Below, piece by piece: positions 59,949 through 64,000 of a stretch of DNA of 64,000 nt; position 1 is the stretch's first letter, and each line of letters starts with the position of its first letter. Source of the DNA: Arthrobacter sp. NEB 688 (GTDB taxonomy: Bacteria > Actinomycetota > Actinomycetes > Actinomycetales > Dermatophilaceae); the NCBI RefSeq assembly GCF_013201035.1, contig NZ_CP053707.1, positions 3,348,001 through 3,412,000 of the forward strand, in the 5' to 3' direction. The notes beneath the pieces were generated by a model that did no database searches, was not told where the DNA came from, and saw nothing but the letters and a program-made list of their open reading frames with translations. The translations under genes were made by a program, and so were the position numbers.

Positions 59949-60584
59949 TCAGGCGCCGACGGTCCACTTCTCGCCGTCCCAGTACCGGTGGCGGCGACGG
60001 CTCGTCGGCGAGGCGTACCAGCCCGGCGCGAGCCCCCCGCCGGCGCTGTTCGCGTCCTTGATGACCCGCCGGGTGTGGAACGTCGGGACCAGGGCGGCGA
60101 GCACCCCGACCGCGCAGCCGACGGTCAGCACGTAGAGCCCGACCCCCGCGTCGACCGTCGCGTCCGAGAACGCGTCGACGACCTCCGGGGCCGCCGCCGC
60201 GAACCACGACGGGCGACCGACGGACGCACCGGGGCGCAGGACGAGCACCCAGAACGCGAAGGTCACGAACGACCCCGCCGTCAGGCCGACGACGGCGGCG
60301 AGCCGCCAGACGACGCCGACGAACCGCATCCGGGTGATGATGAGCGCGATGCCCATGAGCAGCGCCCAGGCACCCGTCATGAGCAGGTAGGTGCGGAACG
60401 AGTCGTCGAGGCGCACCGACGCCCCGTCGGGGCGCAGCCCGAGCAGCGCCCACACCCGGGGGGCGACCGTGCCCCGGTCGACCGTGTACACCGGCAGCAG
60501 CGTCCCGAGCATGACGATCGCCGCGCCGAGGCCGAGCGTCAGGCCGGCGACGACGTGGCTGCGTGTGTGCCTGACCTGCGCCAT
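59949..60584 (-). CDS. DUF2510 domain membrane protein
   Basis: 211 residues, four membrane helices (about 12-30, 68-88, 100-120, 150-172), then the short DUF2510 motif APGWYASPTSRRRHRYWDGEKWT at the C terminus, an actinobacterial domain of unknown role. ATG 60584 follows GGGAGG by 7 nt. Confidence 0.82.
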   Translation of the reverse strand: MAQVRHTRSHVVAGLTLGLGAAIVMLGTLLPVYTVDRGTVAPRVWALLGLRPDGASVRLDDSFRTYLLMTGAWALLMGIALIITRMRFVGVVWRLAAVVGLTAGSFVTFAFWVLVLRPGASVGRPSWFAAAAPEVVDAFSDATVDAGVGLYVLTVGCAVGVLAALVPTFHTRRVIKDANSAGGGLAPGWYASPTSRRRHRYWDGEKWTVGA

Positions 60585-60686
60585 TCCACTACCTCCCACG
60601 GACTCGTGGTGAGTGTGACACCGAGAGCGCTGCTCGACGGGTGACTTCGCGCAAACTCGGTCCGGCCGGCCGGGACGGCGCGCTGC

Positions 60687-62105
60687 TCAGCGGTCCGCGA
60701 CGGCCTCGCGCAGCAGGCGCCAGAGCTCCTCGACGTCGGCCCGCTCGGTCGTCTCGGCGCCGATCGACACCCGGACCATCCAGCGGTCGTCGAGCTTGCT
60801 CGCCCCGAGGAAGACCCGCCCCGTCGCGTTGACGGCGTCGAGCCAGGCGAGCGTGTGGGCGTCGAGGTCGTCCCCGGTCAGCCCCTCGGGCTCGTGGACG
60901 ACGCACACCGTCTGCAGCTCGACGGGCGCGAGGACCCGCCATCCCGGCTCGGCCTCGACCTGCTCGGCGAACCAGCGCGCGTTGGCCAGGTCGCGTCGCA
61001 GCCGCTCGCGGATGGCCTCGACGCCGTCCAGCCGGAGGTGGAACCACAGCTTGAGCGCGCGGAAGCGCCGGCCGAGCGGGATGCCCCAGTCCTTGTACTG
61101 GACGACCTGGTCGTCGGTGCTCGCCCGCAGGTAGCTCGGCGTCGTCGACATCACCGAGACGAGGTGGTCGACGTCGCGGACGTAGAGGAGCGAGGTGTCG
61201 AGGACGGTGCCCATCCACTTGTGCGGGTTCCACGCGAGGCTGTCGGCGTCGTCGACACCCGCGAAGAGGTGGCGCATCTCGGGCAGGAGCATCGCCGAGC
61301 CGGCCATCGCCGCGTCGACGTGCACCCACGCGCCGTGCTCGCGCGCGACCTCGACGATGGCGGGCACCGGGTCCATCGCCGTCGTGCCGGTCGTGCCGAC
61401 CGCGGCGACGACGACCGCCGGCACGCGACCGGCCGCGACGTCGTCGGCCATCGCGCGGCGCAGCGCCTCGGGGTCCATCGCGTAGGTGACCGGGTCGACG
61501 TCGACGTAGCGCAGGTTGTCGGCGCCGAAGCCCGCGAGGAGGACGGCCTTGGGGACCGAGCTGTGCGCCTGCGGCGAGGAGTAGGCGACGAGCGGGGCGT
61601 CGAGGGACTGGAGGCCGCCGCGGTGCTCGGAGCCGTCGCTCGCGCGCTCGCGGGCGGCGAGCATGGCGACGAGGCCGGCGGTCGAGGCGGTGTCCTGGAT
61701 GGCGCCCTTCCACTCCGGGGCGAGGCCGCAGAGGTCGCGCAGCCAGTCGGTGACGACCTGTTCGACCTCGGTGAGCGCCGGCGCCGACTGCCACGTGATG
61801 CCGAGGGCCGCGACGCCCCCCGACGCGATGTCGCCGAGGACGCTCGCGAGGCTCGCGTTGCTCGGGAACCAGCCGTAGAAGCCGGGGTGCTGGGTCTGGG
61901 TGACGCCGGGGACGACGACGCGGTCGAGGTCGGCGAGGACGTCGGCGAAGGCCTCGGGGGCGGTCGGCGCGTGGGCCGGCAGCGCGTCGCGGACCTCGCC
62001 CGGGCGGACCTGCGCCGCGACCGGGAGGTCGGGGACCCGGGTGCGGTGGTCGGCGATCCAGTCGATGAGCTGGTGTCCGGCGGCGCGGAACTCCTCGGGC
62101 GTCAT
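60687..62105 (-). CDS. Aromatic-L-amino-acid decarboxylase family protein
   Basis: 472 residues, PLP-dependent group II decarboxylase. The PLP lysine is in AWNPHKWMGT; other marks are TQTQHPGFYGWFPSNASLASVLGD, TSTAGLVAMLAARERA-like, AHSSVPKAVLLAG and VHVDAAMAGSAML. It probably releases CO2 from tryptophan, tyrosine or phenylalanine derivatives. ATG 62105 is the only good start. It lies alone. Confidence 0.92.
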   Translation of the reverse strand: MTPEEFRAAGHQLIDWIADHRTRVPDLPVAAQVRPGEVRDALPAHAPTAPEAFADVLADLDRVVVPGVTQTQHPGFYGWFPSNASLASVLGDIASGGVAALGITWQSAPALTEVEQVVTDWLRDLCGLAPEWKGAIQDTASTAGLVAMLAARERASDGSEHRGGLQSLDAPLVAYSSPQAHSSVPKAVLLAGFGADNLRYVDVDPVTYAMDPEALRRAMADDVAAGRVPAVVVAAVGTTGTTAMDPVPAIVEVAREHGAWVHVDAAMAGSAMLLPEMRHLFAGVDDADSLAWNPHKWMGTVLDTSLLYVRDVDHLVSVMSTTPSYLRASTDDQVVQYKDWGIPLGRRFRALKLWFHLRLDGVEAIRERLRRDLANARWFAEQVEAEPGWRVLAPVELQTVCVVHEPEGLTGDDLDAHTLAWLDAVNATGRVFLGASKLDDRWMVRVSIGAETTERADVEELWRLLREAVADR

Positions 62106-62173
62106 GGCGCCATTGTGCCCACGTCGGGTCGCTCGCCCTCCACCGTCCACCACGCGGCGCGGCGGCACCGATG

Positions 62174-62242
62174 ACCCCGCACGTGCGGGGTTGTCGTTGT
62201 CGGGAACCGGTCCGGAGCACGGCAAGCCCGCACGTGCGGGGT
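62174..62242. repeat. Palindrome pair (locus 2)
   Basis: ACCCCGCACGTGCGGGGT at 62174-62191 and CCCGCACGTGCGGG at 62227-62240, centres 51 bp apart, as at 40938-41004. The spacer begins TGTCGTTGTC; in locus 1 it begins TGTCGCTGTC. It lies 16 bp after the stop of the membrane-protein gene. Confidence 0.8.
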
Positions 62243-62257
62243 CGTCGAGAGAGGCCG

Positions 62258-63325
62258 TCAGCCGCCGGTGGGCGATGCCGAGGCCGGTGCGTAGGTGATC
62301 TTCACGGCCTTCGGGACGGTGACGAGTGCCGCGGCGTCCGTCACCGTGAACGTCTGCGCACGGCACGTCGAGGTCGGGAGCGTCGTCACGGAGTAGGGGG
62401 ACGCCGTGCTGCCGTCGCCCCCACCGACGACGACCGGGACGCGCGGCGCGTCGCTCGCGGCCTGACACCCCGCGAGACCGAGCAGGGACCACAGCTGCGA
62501 CCCCGCATCGGACTCGACGCGCACCATCTCGCCGACCACCGGCGCAGCGGGTGGCTGCGGCTGCTCCCCCGGGTCCGACAGCGCGAGGACGTAGGCGATG
62601 CCGCCGATCGCCGCCATGGCGCCGGCGCCCACCATGCGCTGGGTTGCGGACCTCGTGAGGCCTCGGGAGAGGGTGAAGTACTCCGCCTGGGCCAGGAGCT
62701 GGGACCGCGAGTGGGTGTAGACCGCGAGGTTGTGCGTGAGGATGCGGCGGTCCTCCTCCAGCTCGGCCACCGCCGCCCTGGCGGCCGCCTCCCCCGCCTT
62801 GCCCGCCCGGTCCGTTGCGGTGGCTCTCGCCGTGACGAGGTTCCCGTCGACCTCGAACAGGGCCGCGCGCACGCCGCGCAGCCTCGTCTGGAGGTCCGCC
62901 ACCGTCCGGACCCGCACCGGCAGAGCGACCCCGGTGCCGGCCGACTCGATCTCCTCGACGAACTCCGGCGGGAGCCGGTGCAGCTCGTACATCTGCGGAC
63001 GGAGCAGGTCGGTGGCCTGGGCGATCAGCCATCCGACCCCCACGAGGCCGGTGACACCGGCGAGGAACGCAGCGCCCAGCTGGTAGGGGTGCTCCTGCCA
63101 GCTGAGCTCAGGGGTGGCGACGAAGCCCTTGGCGAACATCAGGGCACCCACCGCGGCGAGGGCCGTGATGACCCACCTCACCGTCGTGCGGACGGCCTCC
63201 GCGCCCGCTGCCCACTCCCGGGGGGCGGGCAGCGTCGGGTCCTCCGCCGCGGGCGCCGGACCGTCGACGGCCGGCTTGACCGTGGCCGCGAGGGACCAGG
63301 ACCCCGCGGAGGGGGGCGTCGTCAC
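62258..63325 (-). CDS. Uncharacterised membrane protein
   Basis: 355 residues, GTG start overlapping the stop of the small upstream gene (GTGA). Two membrane helices near 50-72 and 85-107, a long helical part with RNA/coiled-coil-like heptads (GKAGEAAARAAVAELEEDRRILTHNLAVYTHSRSQLLAQ) and a third helix near 235-255, then about 100 extracellular residues with two cysteines. I recognise no family. Confidence 0.7.
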   Translation of the reverse strand: MTTPPSAGSWSLAATVKPAVDGPAPAAEDPTLPAPREWAAGAEAVRTTVRWVITALAAVGALMFAKGFVATPELSWQEHPYQLGAAFLAGVTGLVGVGWLIAQATDLLRPQMYELHRLPPEFVEEIESAGTGVALPVRVRTVADLQTRLRGVRAALFEVDGNLVTARATATDRAGKAGEAAARAAVAELEEDRRILTHNLAVYTHSRSQLLAQAEYFTLSRGLTRSATQRMVGAGAMAAIGGIAYVLALSDPGEQPQPPAAPVVGEMVRVESDAGSQLWSLLGLAGCQAASDAPRVPVVVGGGDGSTASPYSVTTLPTSTCRAQTFTVTDAAALVTVPKAVKITYAPASASPTGG

Positions 63326-63498
63326 GCGCCGACGCCCTCGTCCTCGGGCGCCTCGGCGGCCGTCCCGAGGTCCTCTTCGGGGACACGGTGGTCCGGGGCG
63401 GTGTCCGCCCCCAACGGCTCCCACTCACCCGGAGGCTCGAAGTAGATCTCGCGCGCTCCGGTCACGGGGTTTCGCCGCAGCTCGCCGTTCTCGGGCAT
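63322..63498 (-). CDS. Small acidic protein, 58 residues
   Basis: MPENGELRRNPVTGAREIYF opens a strongly acidic protein ending EAPEDEGVGA, with no hydrophobic segment. A GGAGGAGAGGG ribosome-binding stretch ends 3-4 nt before the ATG and the stop overlaps the membrane-protein GTG, so it is a real coupled gene. No family recognised. Confidence 0.65.
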   Translation of the reverse strand: MPENGELRRNPVTGAREIYFEPPGEWEPLGADTAPDHRVPEEDLGTAAEAPEDEGVGA

Positions 63499-63605
63499 GT
63501 CCCTCTCCTCCCGCCGGTGGCCGAAGGGTAGCGACGATCGGCGGTGCCTGACCAGACCCCCGGGTCGAGCGAGGGTCCTCGCCGGCTCGAGACCCCGGAA
63601 CGTCG

Positions 63606-63636
63606 ACGAGACCCCGGCTCGGAGCCGGGGTCTCGT
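63606..63636 (-). terminator. Terminator after lpdA
   Basis: Perfect 15-bp inverted repeat ACGAGACCCCGGCTC (63606-63620) and its complement (63622-63636) around one base, 66 nt past the lpdA stop. Flanking CGAGACCCCGG half-copies occur on both sides. Confidence 0.75.
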
Positions 63637-63702
63637 GGACGTCTCGGGGTGACCCCGAAACGTGGAGGCGGGTGAGGTACGTGGGGCGGTGAAGCGCCTC
63701 GG

Positions 63703-64000
63703 TCAGAGGTTGATCATGTGGCCGGCGATGCCCTCGACGGCCTCCTTGACCGCCTCGGACAGCGTCGGGTGCGCGAAGACGTTGCGCGACACCTCGTCCG
63801 CGGTGAGGTCCCACTTCTGCGCGAGGGTCAGCACGGGCAGCAGCTCGGTGACGTCGGGGCCGATCATGTGGGCGCCGATGATCTCGTTGTGCTCGGCGTC
63901 GGCGACGATCTTGACGAAGCCGACCGCATCCCCGAGGCCCATCGCCTTGCCGTTGGCGCTGAACGGGAACTTCGCCGTCTTGACGTCGTAGCCCTTCTCC
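63703..64000 (-). CDS. lpdA: Dihydrolipoyl dehydrogenase (C-terminal part)
   Basis: About 99 C-terminal residues; the rest is beyond position 64000. The dimerisation domain shows [30 protein letters not shown] and the catalytic [11 protein letters not shown]. It is the flavin subunit shared by 2-oxoacid dehydrogenase complexes. Confidence 0.96.
   Translation of the reverse strand, partial: EKGYDVKTAKFPFSANGKAMGLGDAVGFVKIVADAEHNEIIGAHMIGPDVTELLPVLTLAQKWDLTADEVSRNVFAHPTLSEAVKEAVEGIAGHMINL

Noticed and set aside
1-64000. tRNA, rRNA, riboswitch, insertion sequence or prophage
   Set aside because: I looked for clover-leaf ends, transposase motifs and terminal repeats in the gaps and found none that I can support by eye; a tool-based scan (tRNAscan, Infernal) would be needed to exclude small RNAs.

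Overview
The window is a piece of chromosome from a high-GC actinobacterium. Inference: a Micrococcales genome, possibly Intrasporangiaceae-like. The evidence is very GC-rich third codon positions, lineage marker families (DUF3046, ClgR, DUF2510, DUF222-HNH proteins), many genes whose -10 box lies 6-7 nt before the start codon (probable leaderless transcripts), and a backbone gene order that matches the region I remember as Rv2785c-Rv2737c in Mycobacterium tuberculosis: rpsO, pnp, dapB, thyA-folA, dapA, RNase J, ftsK, pgsA, clgR, recA. No rRNA, tRNA, insertion sequence, prophage or CRISPR array was seen.

Left end (1-13.2 kb): the recA gene (3' end outside the window) has two DNA-damage signals upstream, a LexA box and a PafBC/RecA-NDp type promoter. 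Next come a homocysteine methyltransferase, a three-gene DrrABC-like ABC exporter, three secreted cell-wall proteins (two with nearly identical, recently duplicated I36 domains fused to different catalytic domains), an XRE-NBR1 membrane regulator, DUF3046, an agmatine-to-putrescine pair (aguB-aguA) and small enzymes.

Core (13.2-40.7 kb): lhr helicase with a nei-type glycosylase, also behind a damage-promoter-like motif; clgR; a cinA gene reduced to 90 codons; pgsA, rimO, a dipeptidase, a channel protein with an altered selectivity filter, ftsK, RNase J, dapA, and thyA-folA divergent from dapA across 34 bp. Then come an enoyl-CoA hydratase relative, a His-rich acetyltransferase with AzlCD, siroheme genes, dapB, a 45-residue orphan protein behind two mirrored PHO-box-like repeats, pnp and rpsO.

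Amide/formate island (41-50.3 kb): a cytoplasmic AmiC-like binding protein diverges from marR-fmdB-amiS-fmdA, followed by an NAD-linked molybdenum/tungsten formate dehydrogenase, fdsGBAD. Together they read as uptake and hydrolysis of formamide to ammonia and formate, then oxidation of formate to CO2 with NADH formation.

Right end (50.3-64 kb): two acyltransferases, an ArsR-SRPBCC pair with a clear operator, a DUF222-HNH endonuclease, RidA, a VOC protein, a CoA-binding protein, a HelD-like ATPase, an M48-like protein with a broken zinc motif, an aromatic amino acid decarboxylase, an uncharacterised two-gene membrane operon and the 3' end of lpdA. A palindrome pair with exactly 51 bp between centres occurs at two places 21 kb apart.
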